This document shows, piece by piece, positions 45,006 through 56,232 of a stretch of 64,000 bases of DNA (the stretch's first letter is position 1; the number at the start of each line of letters is the position of its first letter). The notes beneath the pieces were generated by a model. That model was not told the origin of the DNA and searched no databases. It saw only the letters and a program-made list of their open reading frames with translations. Source of the stretch: Leifsonia shinshuensis. Lineage in GTDB: Bacteria; Actinomycetota; Actinomycetes; Actinomycetales; Microbacteriaceae. Location of the stretch: contig NZ_JACCFL010000001.1 of NCBI RefSeq assembly GCF_013410375.1, positions 1,364,001 to 1,428,000 on the forward strand, written 5' to 3'. The position numbers and the translations under genes are program-made.

Positions 45006-46108
45006 GCCCGACCCGGCGTCCTTCCTCCCGGCTGCCGGGTGCGGATGCCGGGATGCGCGGCGCCGCCGCGCTCGCCCGCCGTCCGCGGAGCGTCCGCTGG
45101 GCGAGGATCGTCCGCTGGGCGAGGATCGTCCGCAGCCCGGGGATCGTCCGCAGCCAGGGGATCGTCCGCTGCCCGGAGACCGTCCGCCGTTCGCGGAGCG
45201 TCGGCCGCCCACGGAGCGTCGGCTGCCCGGGGAGCGTCCGCCGCCCGTCGATCGTCCGCCGCCACCCGTTCGTCCACCGGCCGCCGATCGTCCGCCAGCG
45301 ACCGGCGCAGACCGCGCAGGTACGCGTCGCGCGGGCCGTGCCGGAGCCGCTCCGGGAGCCGCGGGTACACCGCGCCCGCCCAGCGCATCCGACGCTCGAA
45401 GCGACGCTCGATCGCCGGGCTCCACGGCAGCCGGAACTGCTCGCGCACGCCGGGCGGCAGCAGGCCGGCGGTGACGAGCCGCGCGTCGGGGAGCACGGCC
45501 CGCAGCCAGACGGGCGCGCCGCCCGGGTTCAGGATCTGCCCGGCGACCGCGCGCGTGGCGTCCGTCACCGAGAGTCGTGCGACCATGTCGTCCCAGTAGT
45601 CCCGGAACGCCGCCTCGGTGGCCGGCCAGTCCTCCGGGCGGAGCTGGAGGCCGCCGCCCCAGCGGGTCGCCTCGCGGTACAGCTCCTCCCGCGACGCGGC
45701 GCTGGGCGGCCCGAAGACGCGCGCGTCCAGATCGACCATCGTGGCGTAGAGCGTGGCCGCGACCCACAGCTGCAGCTCGGGGTCGAAGGCGCTGTACGCC
45801 GGGCCGGCCGCCGTCGCCGCGCCGCGGACCGGCGCGTGCGCGCGGTTGACGCGCCTGCGCACCACGTCGAACTCCTCGGGGGTCGCGAAGGTCGCGGCGT
45901 AGACGAAGGTCATGGTCGCATGGAACCGCGCCATCATCCGGTCCGCGAAGTCGCTGTGCTCGACGACGCCGCGCCCGACAGCGGGGTGCGCGATCTGCAA
46001 TAGCAGGGCGCGACCCCCTCCGGCGAGGCACAGCGCCTCGCCGGAGAGCTGCCGGAACGTGAGCTCCCGGGGCGTCCCGGCGCCACGGTCGGCGCGCACA
46101 GCGGTCAT
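45002..46108 (-). CDS. MpaB-like oxygenase (DUF2236) with repetitive Asp/Pro/Arg/Ala tail
   Basis: 368 residues. The DUF2236/MpaB core (about 1-270) has GRALLLQIAHPAVGRGVVEH with the expected haem-ligand His, FVYAATFATPEEFDVVRRRV and DPELQLWVAATLYATMVDLD. MpaB-type proteins are haem oxygenases in fungi and latex-clearing bacteria; the bacterial role is mostly unknown. After PRDAYLRGLRRSLADDRRP the C-terminus is about 90 residues of DDPRPA-like hexapeptides encoded by an 18-bp minisatellite. The ATG overlaps the stop of the thioester-protein gene (ATGA), so they are co-translated. Confidence 0.82.
   Translation of the reverse strand: MTAVRADRGAGTPRELTFRQLSGEALCLAGGGRALLLQIAHPAVGRGVVEHSDFADRMMARFHATMTFVYAATFATPEEFDVVRRRVNRAHAPVRGAATAAGPAYSAFDPELQLWVAATLYATMVDLDARVFGPPSAASREELYREATRWGGGLQLRPEDWPATEAAFRDYWDDMVARLSVTDATRAVAGQILNPGGAPVWLRAVLPDARLVTAGLLPPGVREQFRLPWSPAIERRFERRMRWAGAVYPRLPERLRHGPRDAYLRGLRRSLADDRRPVDERVAADDRRAADAPRAADAPWAADAPRTADGLRAADDPLAADDPRAADDPRPADDPRPADAPRTAGERGGAAHPGIRTRQPGGRTPGRA
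45091..45306 (-). repeat. 18-bp coding minisatellite, about 12 units
   Basis: Units of 18 bp begin every 18 nt from 45091 (first two CGTCCGCTGGGCGAGGAT), all keeping CGTCSGC at the start and diverging after the fourth. The period preserves frame and encodes A-D-D/A-P/D-R-x hexapeptides on the minus strand. Confidence 0.85.
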
Positions 46109-47583
46109 GCATCCATCCTGCAACGGGATACCGTATTCCGTCGACGCAGACGCCGTCCGATGAGCACGGCCGCGAGCCCGGACCCCGCGAGCCCGGCGCC
46201 CAGCGCCGCCGGCCAGGCGTCCCCGGTCGCGCCGGTGGCCGCGAGGACGGCTGGGGCCGCCGAGGCCGGGGCCGGAACCACCGGGACGGAGGCGAAGGTG
46301 ATCTCCGCCGCGACGCCGAATGCCGACCGCCACGGGCGGATCCGCTCGCCGCCCTCGCCCGCCGGGAGGCGGGAGGGGTCGATCCGCTCGCCCCAGACGT
46401 AGTGGCCGGCCTCCGGGATCGCGCACGCCGGGGTGTCGTACTCCCCGGTGCCGCTCACGACGGTCTCCACCGTGCAGACCTCCGGAGCGCCGTCCGGCAC
46501 CTCCGGCGACTCGGCGATCGGCGCATCGAACGGGCCGTAGAGCGTGCTCTCGACCACGGCCTCCACCGGCGCCAGCCCGTCGTCGCCCTGGCGCACGCCC
46601 CAGGACGGCAGCAGCCCGTCCGCCGTGTCGACCGTCACGGTGAGCCGGTCGTGCACCAGTGCACCCGGGACGGCCTCCGGGGCGCTCGTCACCGTGCTGA
46701 CCCGCGGCTGGAAGGGCAGCGGGGACGGCCCCGTCGTGGAGGCCGCGGCGCGCGCCTCCGCGGCCGCGGGCACGGCGACGAGCACGGCCTGCGCGTCCCC
46801 GTGCGGTGCGGCCACCAGCAGGCGGTCGCCGTACGGCAGCGCGTCGAGCGCCGCCGTCGCGCTCACCGTCACGCTCGGCTCCTCGCCGGACGGCACGATC
46901 TCCAGGTCGGTTCCGGTGGGCAGCTCGGCCGCGCTCGCCCCGTCCCGGAACATCGCGCCGTCGAGCGTCACCCGCGCCAGGTGCGCTCCGGGGGCCAGGA
47001 GCTCGGTCCCGGCCGGGCGCACGACCGACAGCTCGACCCTGACCCGACCCGGGCCGGTCTCGGCGAGCTCCAGCACCGCGTCGGCGCGGACGGCCGTCGA
47101 GCCGAGGCGCGCGGCCTCGTCGACCATCTCGTAGGCCCGGGCCAGCACTGCGCCGGCATCCGCCCCGGCCCTCCGCGCCACCTCCTCGGGGGTGTGGCCG
47201 CCCATCCCCGCCACCAGCCAGGTCGCGATCTGCCCAGCGGCGGCCGTGAGCCGGTCGTCGGTCCCCGCCCACATCCGGGAGATGTACGCGAGGGACGCCG
47301 CCTGCTCGGGGGAGTACCAGCCGAGCTCGCCGGCGTCGGCGTAGTCGTACCCGTTGCCCGTCGGGCTCGGCTTGCCGGCGTTGAGGCAGAAGCCCTGGGC
47401 GCCGTCGTCGAGCCGGTAGGTGCCGAGCCACCAGCCGTCGGAGGAGAGATAACCGGGGCCGTGCCCCGCGCCGGAGAGCGCCCGGGCCTCGGGCGCCGCC
47501 ACCACGGCGTGCAGCACGCCGAGGAACACGGCCAGGCCGGCCAGGACGAAGGCGGTCAGGAAGTTCGAGATGCGATGTGTCAT
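46105..47583 (-). CDS. Thioester-domain (TQXA-like) surface protein with LAXTG sorting signal
   Basis: 492 residues. Signal peptide at about 1-36 (AFVLAGLAVFLGVLHAVVAA). A thioester-type domain follows, with Cys66 in GFCLNAGKPSP and Gln118 in AAAGQIATW, the C...QxAxW pairing of TQXA/TED domains that form an internal Cys-Gln bond used to bind host or surface amines. A beta-rich middle ends in LAATG at residue 447, then a hydrophobic helix and RRLRRR, a class E sortase-type wall-anchor signal. Its stop overlaps the MpaB-like start. Likely a cell-wall adhesin (inference). Confidence 0.8.
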   Translation of the reverse strand: MTHRISNFLTAFVLAGLAVFLGVLHAVVAAPEARALSGAGHGPGYLSSDGWWLGTYRLDDGAQGFCLNAGKPSPTGNGYDYADAGELGWYSPEQAASLAYISRMWAGTDDRLTAAAGQIATWLVAGMGGHTPEEVARRAGADAGAVLARAYEMVDEAARLGSTAVRADAVLELAETGPGRVRVELSVVRPAGTELLAPGAHLARVTLDGAMFRDGASAAELPTGTDLEIVPSGEEPSVTVSATAALDALPYGDRLLVAAPHGDAQAVLVAVPAAAEARAAASTTGPSPLPFQPRVSTVTSAPEAVPGALVHDRLTVTVDTADGLLPSWGVRQGDDGLAPVEAVVESTLYGPFDAPIAESPEVPDGAPEVCTVETVVSGTGEYDTPACAIPEAGHYVWGERIDPSRLPAGEGGERIRPWRSAFGVAAEITFASVPVVPAPASAAPAVLAATGATGDAWPAALGAGLAGSGLAAVLIGRRLRRRNTVSRCRMDA

Positions 47584-47816
47584 GCCTCCACGGTCGCCGG
47601 ACCGGAGCGCCGGCGGACGGCCGCGGCGGAATCGGTGGAGAGATTGGCCTGCGCGTCGCCCGGTGGAGGAGAAACGGATTCGGGCTGTTCAGTCGGACGC
47701 GCTAAAGTTCTCACTGGCGAATTTATCTCGGCGTCGAGCTATTCTCCCGCCGGACCGCCCAGGAGATAACAGCCGGACCGCCACGAGCGCCCCGGACATC
47801 AGCGGATTGGATAACC

Positions 47817-48980
47817 GTGGATCTATTCGAGTACCAGGCCAGAGACCTGTTTGAGAAGTACGGCGTCCCGGTCCTTCCGGGCATCGTCGCGGACACTCCG
47901 GAGGAGGTCCGGGCGGCCGCGGAGAAGCTGGGCGGCGTCACCGTCGTCAAGGCGCAGGTCAAGGTCGGCGGCCGTGGCAAGGCGGGCGGCGTGAAGGTCG
48001 CCAAGACGCCGGACGACGCCGAAGAGGCCGCCAAGGCCATCCTGGGCCTGGACATCAAGGGCCACGTGGTCCGCCGGGTCATGGTCGCCGGCGGCGCCCG
48101 CATCGCCCGCGAGTTCTACTTCTCGGTGCTCCTCGACCGCGCCAACCGCTCCTACCTGTCGCTGACCAGCGTCGAGGGCGGCATGGAGATCGAGCAGCTC
48201 GCGGTCGAGAAGCCCGAGGCGCTCGCCCGCATCGAGGTCGACCCGCGCGGCGGCGTCGACACCGCGAAGGCCATCGAGATCGCCCGCGCGGCCGGCTTCC
48301 CGGACGAGCTGGTCGAGAAGGTCGCCGACGTCTTCGTCAAGCTCTACGAGGTCTACACCGGCGAGGATGCGACCCTGGTCGAGGTCAACCCGCTGGTGCT
48401 CACCGAGGAGGGCGACATCATCGCCCTCGACGGCAAGGTCACGCTCGACGAGAACGCCGACTTCCGCCACCCCGACCACGAGGCGCTCGAGGACGCGGAG
48501 GCGGCCGACCCGCTGGAGGCCAAGGCCAAGAAGGCCGGCCTCAACTACGTCAAGCTCGACGGCCAGGTGGGCATCATCGGCAACGGAGCGGGCCTGGTCA
48601 TGTCCACGCTCGACGTCGTCGCCTACGCGGGCGAGAAGCACAAGGGCGTCAAGCCGGCGAACTTCCTCGACATCGGCGGCGGCGCGTCGGCCGAGGTCAT
48701 GGCGGCGGGCCTGGACGTCATCCTCAACGACCCGCAGGTCGAGAGCGTGTTCGTCAACGTCTTCGGCGGCATCACCGCCTGCGACGCGGTCGCGAACGGC
48801 ATCGTCACGGCGCTGCAGATCCTCGGCGACGAGGCCAACAAGCCGCTGGTCGTGCGTCTCGACGGCAACAAGGTCGACGAGGGCCGCCGCATCCTCACCG
48901 AGGCGAACCACCCGCTGGTCACCCTCGCACTCACCATGGACGAAGGCGCCGACAAGGCCGCCGAGCTGGCCGCGAAGTAA
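47817..48980 (+). CDS. sucC: Succinyl-CoA ligase beta subunit
   Basis: TCA-cycle enzyme interconverting succinyl-CoA and succinate with ADP/GDP phosphorylation. It has 387 residues with an N-terminal ATP-grasp domain ([40 protein letters not shown]) and the CoA-ligase domain ([33 protein letters not shown]). The GTG start is conventional for the family. The 230-bp gap upstream is shared with the divergent surface-protein gene; TATTCT (47740-47745) is a possible -10. Confidence 0.97.
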   Translation: MDLFEYQARDLFEKYGVPVLPGIVADTPEEVRAAAEKLGGVTVVKAQVKVGGRGKAGGVKVAKTPDDAEEAAKAILGLDIKGHVVRRVMVAGGARIAREFYFSVLLDRANRSYLSLTSVEGGMEIEQLAVEKPEALARIEVDPRGGVDTAKAIEIARAAGFPDELVEKVADVFVKLYEVYTGEDATLVEVNPLVLTEEGDIIALDGKVTLDENADFRHPDHEALEDAEAADPLEAKAKKAGLNYVKLDGQVGIIGNGAGLVMSTLDVVAYAGEKHKGVKPANFLDIGGGASAEVMAAGLDVILNDPQVESVFVNVFGGITACDAVANGIVTALQILGDEANKPLVVRLDGNKVDEGRRILTEANHPLVTLALTMDEGADKAAELAAK

Positions 48981-49886
<906 letters not shown>

Positions 49887-49904
49887 ACCGCCGCTCGAAC
49901 CGCC

Positions 49905-49943
49905 GATCGGGGCCGGACTCCTCCACGGAGTCCGGCCCCGATC
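49905..49943 (+). terminator. sucCD terminator
   Basis: Perfect 17-bp stem (49905-49921 with 49927-49943, left arm GATCGGGGCCGGACTCC) with a 5-nt loop, 19 nt after the sucD stop. Confidence 0.88.
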
Positions 49944-50030
49944 CGTCTCTCCACAGCGCGGTTCCGGGGCCTGCCCGCACGCGGTACGGCGGCGCTACAG
50001 TGAGCACCACCGTCCGGAAGGGGGCTGCCG

Positions 50031-51416
50031 ATGCCACGTCCGACCAACGACGAGCTCGCACGCCGGGTCGCGGCGCTCGAGGCCGAGAACGCCGCGCTGC
50101 GCTCCCGCCTCGACGAGAACGCGACGGAGCCGCTGCCGGAGCTCGCGCCGGCGTCTGAGCCGAAGCACAAGCGCGGCTGGGGCTGGACGCTGCTCGCCGT
50201 CGTGCTCATCGTGATCGGCGCGATCCTCGCGCCCGTCGCCGTGGTGGCCTCCTGGGCGAAGGTGCAGCTCACCGACACGGACGCGTTCGTCGCCACCTAC
50301 GCACCCCTCGCGAACGATCCGGGTGTCCAGGCGTATGTCACCGACGAGACGGTCAAGGTCATCCAGCAGCACGTCGACATCCCGCAGCTCACCTCGCAGG
50401 TGATCGACGGCATCACCGGCCTCGGCACGGGACCCGTCGCGACGAAGGCGCTCGACGCGCTCAAGGCGCCGCTTGCCCAGGGCATCGTGTCGCTGATCCA
50501 GACCACGGTCGGCCGGTTCGTGGCCTCCGACGCGTTCGCGCAGGTCTGGCAGGACGCCTTGCGGGTCAGTCACAACCAGCTCGTCGCCACGATGCAGGGC
50601 AATCCGCAGGCGGCGATCGCGATCGGCAAGGACGGGTCGGTCGGCATCCAGCTCGGCCCGATCATCGACAAGGTCAAGCAGCAGCTCGTGGACCAGGGGA
50701 TCACGTTCGCGTCGCGCATCCCGACGATCGACAAGACCATCACGGTCGCCCAGAACTCGTCCATCCCGACCCTGCAGGTCTTCTACAACCTCGCGGTGGT
50801 CGCCGGGGCCTGGCTGCCCTGGGTCTCGATCGGCCTGCTCGCGCTCGGGGTGATCGTCGCGCGCCGCCGCGCGCTCGCCCTGATCGGGGCGGCGTCCGCG
50901 CTGGCGATCGCGATGATCGTCGTCGTGTCGGCCATCGCCATCGGCCAGATCGTGTTCATCGCCTCGGCCTCCCCGAAGCTGGTGCCGGCCGGCGTCGCGA
51001 CGACGCTCTACACGACGGTGTCGACGGCGATGAAGGACACCGGGGTCGCCGTGCTCGTGCTGGCGATCGTGGTCGCGCTGGTCGCCTGGTACTCGGGGCC
51101 GTTCGCGGTGCCGCGCAAGCTGCGCGGGTTCTTCGGCTCCGGCGTGACCTGGGTGCGGGAGGCCGCGGAGCGGCACGGCATCAGCACGGGCCGGGTCGGC
51201 GAGTGGCTCTACGCCCAGCGGGTGCTGCTGCGCGCCGCGGTCGCGGTCATCGCCGCGGCGATCGTGCTGTTCGTCCGACCGCTGACGCCGGCGCTCATCA
51301 TCTGGACGCTGGTGATCGCGGCGGTCGTCATCGCCATCCTCGAGCTCGTCCAGCGACCGGTGATCACCGTCCCGGAGAACGCGGACGAGGACACCCCGGT
51401 GACGACCGTCTCCTGA
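50031..51416 (+). CDS. Unknown polytopic membrane protein with N-terminal coiled coil
   Basis: 461 residues. Residues about 7-28 form a heptad coiled coil (LARRVAALEAENAALRSRLD). One helix follows (TLLAVVLIVIGAILAPVAVV), then an extracytoplasmic domain of about 180 residues starting KVQLTDTDAFVATYAPLAND, and a C-terminal bundle of helices. This layout is widespread in actinobacteria without known function. TACAGT (49996-50001) and GGAAGGGGG 9-17 nt before the ATG give a classical promoter and ribosome-binding site. Confidence 0.8.
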   Translation: MPRPTNDELARRVAALEAENAALRSRLDENATEPLPELAPASEPKHKRGWGWTLLAVVLIVIGAILAPVAVVASWAKVQLTDTDAFVATYAPLANDPGVQAYVTDETVKVIQQHVDIPQLTSQVIDGITGLGTGPVATKALDALKAPLAQGIVSLIQTTVGRFVASDAFAQVWQDALRVSHNQLVATMQGNPQAAIAIGKDGSVGIQLGPIIDKVKQQLVDQGITFASRIPTIDKTITVAQNSSIPTLQVFYNLAVVAGAWLPWVSIGLLALGVIVARRRALALIGAASALAIAMIVVVSAIAIGQIVFIASASPKLVPAGVATTLYTTVSTAMKDTGVAVLVLAIVVALVAWYSGPFAVPRKLRGFFGSGVTWVREAAERHGISTGRVGEWLYAQRVLLRAAVAVIAAAIVLFVRPLTPALIIWTLVIAAVVIAILELVQRPVITVPENADEDTPVTTVS

Positions 51417-51471
51417 GCGCCGAAGTGTCTTCCGGGCGGGCGACCGCGGGGCCGGTAGGCTCCATCCGGAC

Positions 51472-52749
51472 ATGAATCGCACAACCGTCGCCCTGCTCGC
51501 CGCGCTCGAGGCGGTCATCGTCGCGGCGATCGGCCTCGCGGTCTGCCTGGTGCCGCTGACCGTGCTGTGGGCGGCCCAGTACCATCTCGCGGGCGACTTC
51601 ATGGTCCTCTGGCGCGCGACGGCCGACATCTGGCTGGTCGGGCACGGCGTCAACCTCACGGTGACCCTCGATCCGCAGCTCGTCGGCTCGCTCGGCCTGC
51701 CCGGCGCCGCGACGCCGTTCCAGGTCACGATCGCCCTGCTCGGCTTCGCGGCGCTGACCGCCGGGCTCGGCGTGCGGACCGGGACGCGCGCCGCCGAGAC
51801 GCCGTACCGCTCGACCGGCGCGGTCTCCGCGCTGGCGGTGTTCTTTCTGATCTCCATTGTGGTGACCGCGACAGCGGGGAGCGACATCGTCCGGCCGTCG
51901 ATCTGGCAGGGCTTCCTGTTCCCGATGTTCGTCTACGGGCTCGGGATCGGGATCGGCTTCGTCTTCGCCTCCCTCCGCGGCGTGGGGGAGCCGTCGGCCG
52001 ACCGTCCGGGCGACCGTGCGGGCGACGACGGAGCGGGAGCGTCGCCGCTCCGCACCGCGGCGGCCCCGGCCGTCACCGCGGTCCGGTCGCGCGTGGCCGC
52101 GGTCCCCGCGCCCGTCCGCACCGCGCTCCTCGGCGCCCTGCGCGCCGGCAGCGCGGCCACCGCGATGGTCATCGGGGTGGCCGCACTCCTCCTCGCGCTC
52201 CTCATCTTCGGCAACTACGGCACGATCATCGGCCTGTACGAGCAGCTCCAGACCGGCGTCGCGGGCGGCGTCGCCCTCACCGTCGCGCAGCTCGCGTTCC
52301 TCCCCAACCTCGTCATCTGGCTGATGTCATGGCTGGTCGGGCCGGGCTTCGCCATCGGCACCGGGTCGACGGTCAGCCCGCTCGGGACGGCCCTCGGCCC
52401 GCTCCCCGGCGTCCCGCTCTTCGGCGTCATCCCTGCGCACGGCTACGCGTTCGGCCTGGCCGGCGTGATCGTGCCGCTGCTCGCCGGCTTCTTCGCCGCC
52501 GCGCTGCTGCGCGCGACCCGGCGGGCCCAGACCGACGGGGCCCTGGCGCTCGTGCTCACCGCGCTCGGCATCGGCGTCGTCGCCGGCATCGAGCTCGGCC
52601 TCCTGGCCTGGTGGTCGGCCGGGGCGCTCGGCCCGGGCCGGCTGCACGACGTCGGTCCGAATCCGTGGCTCGTCGGCGCGCTCGCCGCGGCGGAGGTCGC
52701 GGTCGCGGCCGTCATCGGACTGCTGGCCGGCGCCCGCGCCCGGCGCTGA
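51472..52749 (+). CDS. DUF6350 polytopic membrane protein, PerM-like position
   Basis: 425 residues with about nine to ten helices. It sits between sucCD and purN, the same place as mycobacterial perM, a membrane protein linked to cell division under stress, so I assign DUF6350/PerM-like mainly on synteny. Segments include [40 protein letters not shown] and [26 protein letters not shown] (51456-51461) lies 10 nt before the ATG, giving at most a few leader bases. Confidence 0.78.
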   Translation: MNRTTVALLAALEAVIVAAIGLAVCLVPLTVLWAAQYHLAGDFMVLWRATADIWLVGHGVNLTVTLDPQLVGSLGLPGAATPFQVTIALLGFAALTAGLGVRTGTRAAETPYRSTGAVSALAVFFLISIVVTATAGSDIVRPSIWQGFLFPMFVYGLGIGIGFVFASLRGVGEPSADRPGDRAGDDGAGASPLRTAAAPAVTAVRSRVAAVPAPVRTALLGALRAGSAATAMVIGVAALLLALLIFGNYGTIIGLYEQLQTGVAGGVALTVAQLAFLPNLVIWLMSWLVGPGFAIGTGSTVSPLGTALGPLPGVPLFGVIPAHGYAFGLAGVIVPLLAGFFAAALLRATRRAQTDGALALVLTALGIGVVAGIELGLLAWWSAGALGPGRLHDVGPNPWLVGALAAAEVAVAAVIGLLAGARARR

Positions 52750-52796
52750 CCGCCACCTGGTCGGAGGCCGCCTCCCCGGATGGGTAGGCTTGTCGC

Positions 52797-53390
52797 GTGC
52801 TCTCGATCGTCGTGCTGATCTCCGGTGGTGGCTCCAATCTGCGCGCCCTGCTGGAGGCGGCCTCCGACGCCGAGTTCCCGGCCAGGGTCGTCGCCGTCGG
52901 CGCCGACCGCGAGGCCGACGGGCTGGACCACGCCGAGGAGTTCGGCGTCCCGTCGTTCACGGTCCCCTTCACCTCCTACGACAGCCGGGAGGAGTGGGGC
53001 GACGCGCTGCTGGAGCAGATCCTGCTCTGGGAACCCGACCTCGTCATCCTCTCCGGGTTCATGCGCCTGGTGCCGCCGCGCGTGGTCGAGGCGCTCTCCC
53101 CGCACCTCATCAACACCCACCCGGCCTACCTGCCCGAGTTCCCCGGCGCGCACGGCGTGCGCGACGCCCTCGCCGCCGGCGCGACGCAGACCGGCGCCAG
53201 CCTGATCGTGGTCGACAACGGCGTGGACGCCGGGCCCGTGATCAGCCAGGAACGGGTGCCCATCGAGCCCGGCGACACCGAAGCCAGCCTGCACGAACGC
53301 ATCAAACCCGTGGAGCGGCGTCTCCTGATCGACGCCGTCCTCGACATCGCCAACGGACACATCGACCTCAAGGAGCTCTCCCGAGTATGA
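52797..53390 (+). CDS. purN: Phosphoribosylglycinamide formyltransferase
   Basis: Adds a formyl group from 10-formyl-THF to GAR in de novo purine synthesis. It has 197 residues. The nucleotide loop [14 protein letters not shown] and catalytic [16 protein letters not shown] (Asn, His) are present, with Asp in [21 protein letters not shown] (52785-52790) lies 6 nt before the GTG, indicating a leaderless start. Its stop overlaps the purH ATG. Confidence 0.95.
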   Translation: MLSIVVLISGGGSNLRALLEAASDAEFPARVVAVGADREADGLDHAEEFGVPSFTVPFTSYDSREEWGDALLEQILLWEPDLVILSGFMRLVPPRVVEALSPHLINTHPAYLPEFPGAHGVRDALAAGATQTGASLIVVDNGVDAGPVISQERVPIEPGDTEASLHERIKPVERRLLIDAVLDIANGHIDLKELSRV

Positions 53391-54967
53391 GCGGACCCCG
53401 TCACGACGCCAGCCTCTACCGCGAACGGGACGTCGTCCCGATCCGCCGCGCGCTGATCTCGGTCAGCGACAAGACGGGCCTGCTCGACCTCGCCGCGACG
53501 CTGGCGGAGGCCGGGGTCGAGATCGTGTCGACCGGCTCCACCGCCCAGACGATCCGCGACGCGGGGCACGCCGTGACCGACGTCGCGAGCGTCACCGGCT
53601 TCCCCGAGTCGCTGGACGGCCGGGTCAAGACGCTGCACCCCGCGATCCACTCCGGCCTGCTCGCCGACCTGCGGCTCGCCTCGCACGAGGAGCAGCTGAA
53701 GGACCTCGGCATCGAGCCGTTCGAGCTCGTCGTCGTCAACCTCTATCCGTTCGTGGAGACCGTCGCCTCGGGCGCGGTCGGCAACGACGTCGTGGAGCAG
53801 ATCGACATCGGCGGCCCGGCGATGGTGCGCGCGTCCGCCAAGAACCACGCGAACGTCGCGATCGTCGTCTCGCCGGAGGACTACGCGGAGGTCGCGAAGG
53901 CGGTCGCCGCGGGTGGGACGAGCTTCGACCAGCGCCGTGCGCTGGCGGCGAAGGCGTTCGCGCACACGGCCTCCTACGACGGCGCCGTGGCGGCCTGGTT
54001 CGCGGGCGAGGCGCCCTCCACCGCCGATTTCGCCGAGCGGTTCGAGGTGCGCGCCGAACTGAAGCAGACCCTCCGCTACGGCGAGAACTCCCATCAGGCC
54101 GCGGCGCTCTACGCCGACCCGGCCGGCCGCGGCATCGCCCAGGCGACGCAGCTCGGCGGCAAGGAGATGTCGTACAACAACTACGTGGACGCCGACGCGG
54201 CGCTGCGCAGCGCGTACGACTTCACCGAGCCCGCCGTCGCGATCATCAAGCACGCCAACCCGTGCGGCATCGCGGTCTCCGACGACATCGCGGACGCGCA
54301 CCGCAAGGCGCACGAGTGCGACCCGGTCTCCGCGTACGGCGGCGTGATCGCGGCGAACCGCACGGTGACGCTCGCGATGGCCGAGACGGTCAAGGGCGTC
54401 TTCACCGAGGTCCTCATCGCTCCGGACTACGAGCCGGAGGCCCTGGAGCTGCTGCAGACCAAGAAGAACCTGCGCATCCTGCGCCTGCCCGAGGGCTACG
54501 CGCGGTCGGTGACCGAGTTCCGGCAGCTCTCCGGCGGCGTGCTGGTGCAGGATGCCGACCGGTTCGACGGCTTCGACTCCAGCGGCTGGACGCTGGTCTC
54601 CGGCGAGGAGGCCGACGCCGCCACGCGCGCCGACCTCGAGTTCGCCTGGAAGGCGTGCCGCGCGGTCAAGTCGAACGCCATCCTGCTCGCCAAGGACGGC
54701 GCCTCCGTCGGCGTCGGCATGGGCCAGGTGAACCGGGTGGACTCCTGCAACCTTGCCGTCAGTCGCGCGGGCGACCGCGCCGCGGGCTCCGTGGCTGCCT
54801 CCGACGCGTTCTTCCCGTTCGCCGACGGCCCCGAGATCCTGATCGCCGCCGGCGTGGCCGCGATCGTGCAGCCGGGCGGGTCGATCCGCGACGAGGACGT
54901 CATCGCCGCGGCGAAGGCGGCCGGAGTGACGATGTACTTCACCGGGGAGCGGCACTTCTTCCACTGA
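53387..54967 (+). CDS. purH: Bifunctional AICAR transformylase/IMP cyclohydrolase
   Basis: Last two steps to IMP; 526 residues. The N-terminal MGS-like cyclohydrolase domain has [39 protein letters not shown] and [14 protein letters not shown]. The transformylase has [19 protein letters not shown] [20 protein letters not shown], the catalytic Lys-His pair in [12 protein letters not shown], and ends with [12 protein letters not shown]. The ATG overlaps the purN stop (ATGA). Product IMP feeds guaB and guaA in the same window. Confidence 0.97.
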   Translation: MSGPRHDASLYRERDVVPIRRALISVSDKTGLLDLAATLAEAGVEIVSTGSTAQTIRDAGHAVTDVASVTGFPESLDGRVKTLHPAIHSGLLADLRLASHEEQLKDLGIEPFELVVVNLYPFVETVASGAVGNDVVEQIDIGGPAMVRASAKNHANVAIVVSPEDYAEVAKAVAAGGTSFDQRRALAAKAFAHTASYDGAVAAWFAGEAPSTADFAERFEVRAELKQTLRYGENSHQAAALYADPAGRGIAQATQLGGKEMSYNNYVDADAALRSAYDFTEPAVAIIKHANPCGIAVSDDIADAHRKAHECDPVSAYGGVIAANRTVTLAMAETVKGVFTEVLIAPDYEPEALELLQTKKNLRILRLPEGYARSVTEFRQLSGGVLVQDADRFDGFDSSGWTLVSGEEADAATRADLEFAWKACRAVKSNAILLAKDGASVGVGMGQVNRVDSCNLAVSRAGDRAAGSVAASDAFFPFADGPEILIAAGVAAIVQPGGSIRDEDVIAAAKAAGVTMYFTGERHFFH

Positions 54968-55078
54968 GGCGCGCCACTGAGCGCCGCCCCTGGATTGCAT
55001 CCCTTCGCGGGGTCGCGGAGAATAGACGACGGTCCACAAGACCCTCAGCATTCACCGCGATCCCACGAGGAGACACCG

Positions 55079-56134
55079 ATGTCCGTCCTGCCCACCGACC
55101 TTCCGCACGAAACACTGCATGTGGTGAAGGGGAGGCGGAGCGGCCTCACCATCAGCATCGCGGTGCACTCCACCGTCCTCGGCCCCGCCCTCGGCGGCTG
55201 CCGGGTGTGGAACTACGACTCCTGGCAGGAGGCCGTGGCCGATTCGCTCCGCCTGGCCGAGGGGATGTCGTTCAAGAACGCGGCCGCCGGCCTCAACCGC
55301 GGCGGCGGCAAGGCCGTCGTCTACCTGCCGCGCGGCAAGCAGCTCACCGCGACCGAGCGCTACGAGGTCATGCTCGACCTCGGCGACGCCGTCGAGAGCC
55401 TGGGCGGCAGCTACATGACCGCGGAGGACGTCGGCACGAGCGCCGAGGACATGTCCGTCGTCGCGACCCGCACCGCGCACGTGTGCGGCCTCCCGCCCGC
55501 GGAGGGCGGCGTCGGCGAGCCGAGCGACGCGACCGCCGCCGGTGTCTACGCCGGCCTCCTCGCCACCCTGGAGCGCGCCACCGGCAGCCGCGACGTCGCG
55601 GGCCGCCGGGTCACCGTGCTCGGCCTCGGCCACGTCGGCTCCATCATCGCCATGCGCCTGGCCAGCGAGGGCGCCGTCCTCACCGTCACCGACGTCAACC
55701 CGGCCAAGCGCGCCCTCGCCGAGGCGCTCGGCGCCGCGTGGGTGGAGCCGGATGAGGCGCACCGGGTGGAGGGCGACCTGTTCGTCCCCGCGGGCGTCGG
55801 CGGGGTCCTGACCGACTCCGTCATCGACGAGCTGCGCGTGAAGGCCGTCGTCGGCCCGGCGAACAACCAGCTCGCGGAGCGTTCCGGCGCCGAGCGCCTC
55901 GCTGCCCGCGGCATCCTGTGGGCGCCCGACTTCGTCGTCAACGCCGGCGGCGTGATCTTCCTCGCCATGATGAACGAGGAGCACCCCTCGGCCGAGGCGA
56001 CGCAGGAGCGCGTCGAGGCGATCGGCGACATCGTCTCGCACGTCTTCGACGTGGCCGCCGAGCGCGGGATCACCACCCTGGAGGCCGCCGACGAGATCGC
56101 GCTCGCCCGCCTGCGGGAGCCCGCGCACGCCTGA
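55079..56134 (+). CDS. Glu/Leu/Phe/Val dehydrogenase
   Basis: 351 residues, NAD-dependent oxidative deamination of a branched-chain or aromatic amino acid (leucine/valine dehydrogenase type). The catalytic lysines lie in GMSFKNAAAGLNRGGGKAVV. The Rossmann loop is VTVLGLGHVGSIIAMRLASE, and APDFVVNAGGVIFLAMMNEE is typical. The ATG at 55079 has GAGGAGA 6-12 nt upstream. A promoter TTGCAT (54995-55000), 17 nt, GAGAAT (55018-55023) lies just before. Exact substrate not readable. Confidence 0.9.
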   Translation: MSVLPTDLPHETLHVVKGRRSGLTISIAVHSTVLGPALGGCRVWNYDSWQEAVADSLRLAEGMSFKNAAAGLNRGGGKAVVYLPRGKQLTATERYEVMLDLGDAVESLGGSYMTAEDVGTSAEDMSVVATRTAHVCGLPPAEGGVGEPSDATAAGVYAGLLATLERATGSRDVAGRRVTVLGLGHVGSIIAMRLASEGAVLTVTDVNPAKRALAEALGAAWVEPDEAHRVEGDLFVPAGVGGVLTDSVIDELRVKAVVGPANNQLAERSGAERLAARGILWAPDFVVNAGGVIFLAMMNEEHPSAEATQERVEAIGDIVSHVFDVAAERGITTLEAADEIALARLREPAHA

Positions 56135-56147
56135 TCCGTTCGCTCAT

Positions 56148-56178
56148 CCCGCTGCCGGCCGCCCCGGCCGGCAGCGGG
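56148..56178 (+). terminator. Terminator after the amino-acid dehydrogenase
   Basis: Perfect 13-bp stem (56148-56160 with 56166-56178, left arm CCCGCTGCCGGCC) around GCCCC, 13 nt after the stop. Confidence 0.85.
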
Positions 56179-56232
56179 ACGGTCTGCGCCTACCGGCGTT
56201 CGCATAGCAACCGGTCGGATAGGCTTTTTCGC

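Noticed and set aside
45091..45306. CRISPR-like array on the plus strand
   Set aside because: Repeats are contiguous 18-bp units with no spacers and lie in a coding frame.
45002..47431. 809-codon minus-strand frame suggesting an adhesin-oxygenase fusion
   Set aside because: The upstream part is a shadow frame of the thioester-protein gene. The oxygenase has its own ATG at 46108 overlapping that gene's stop.
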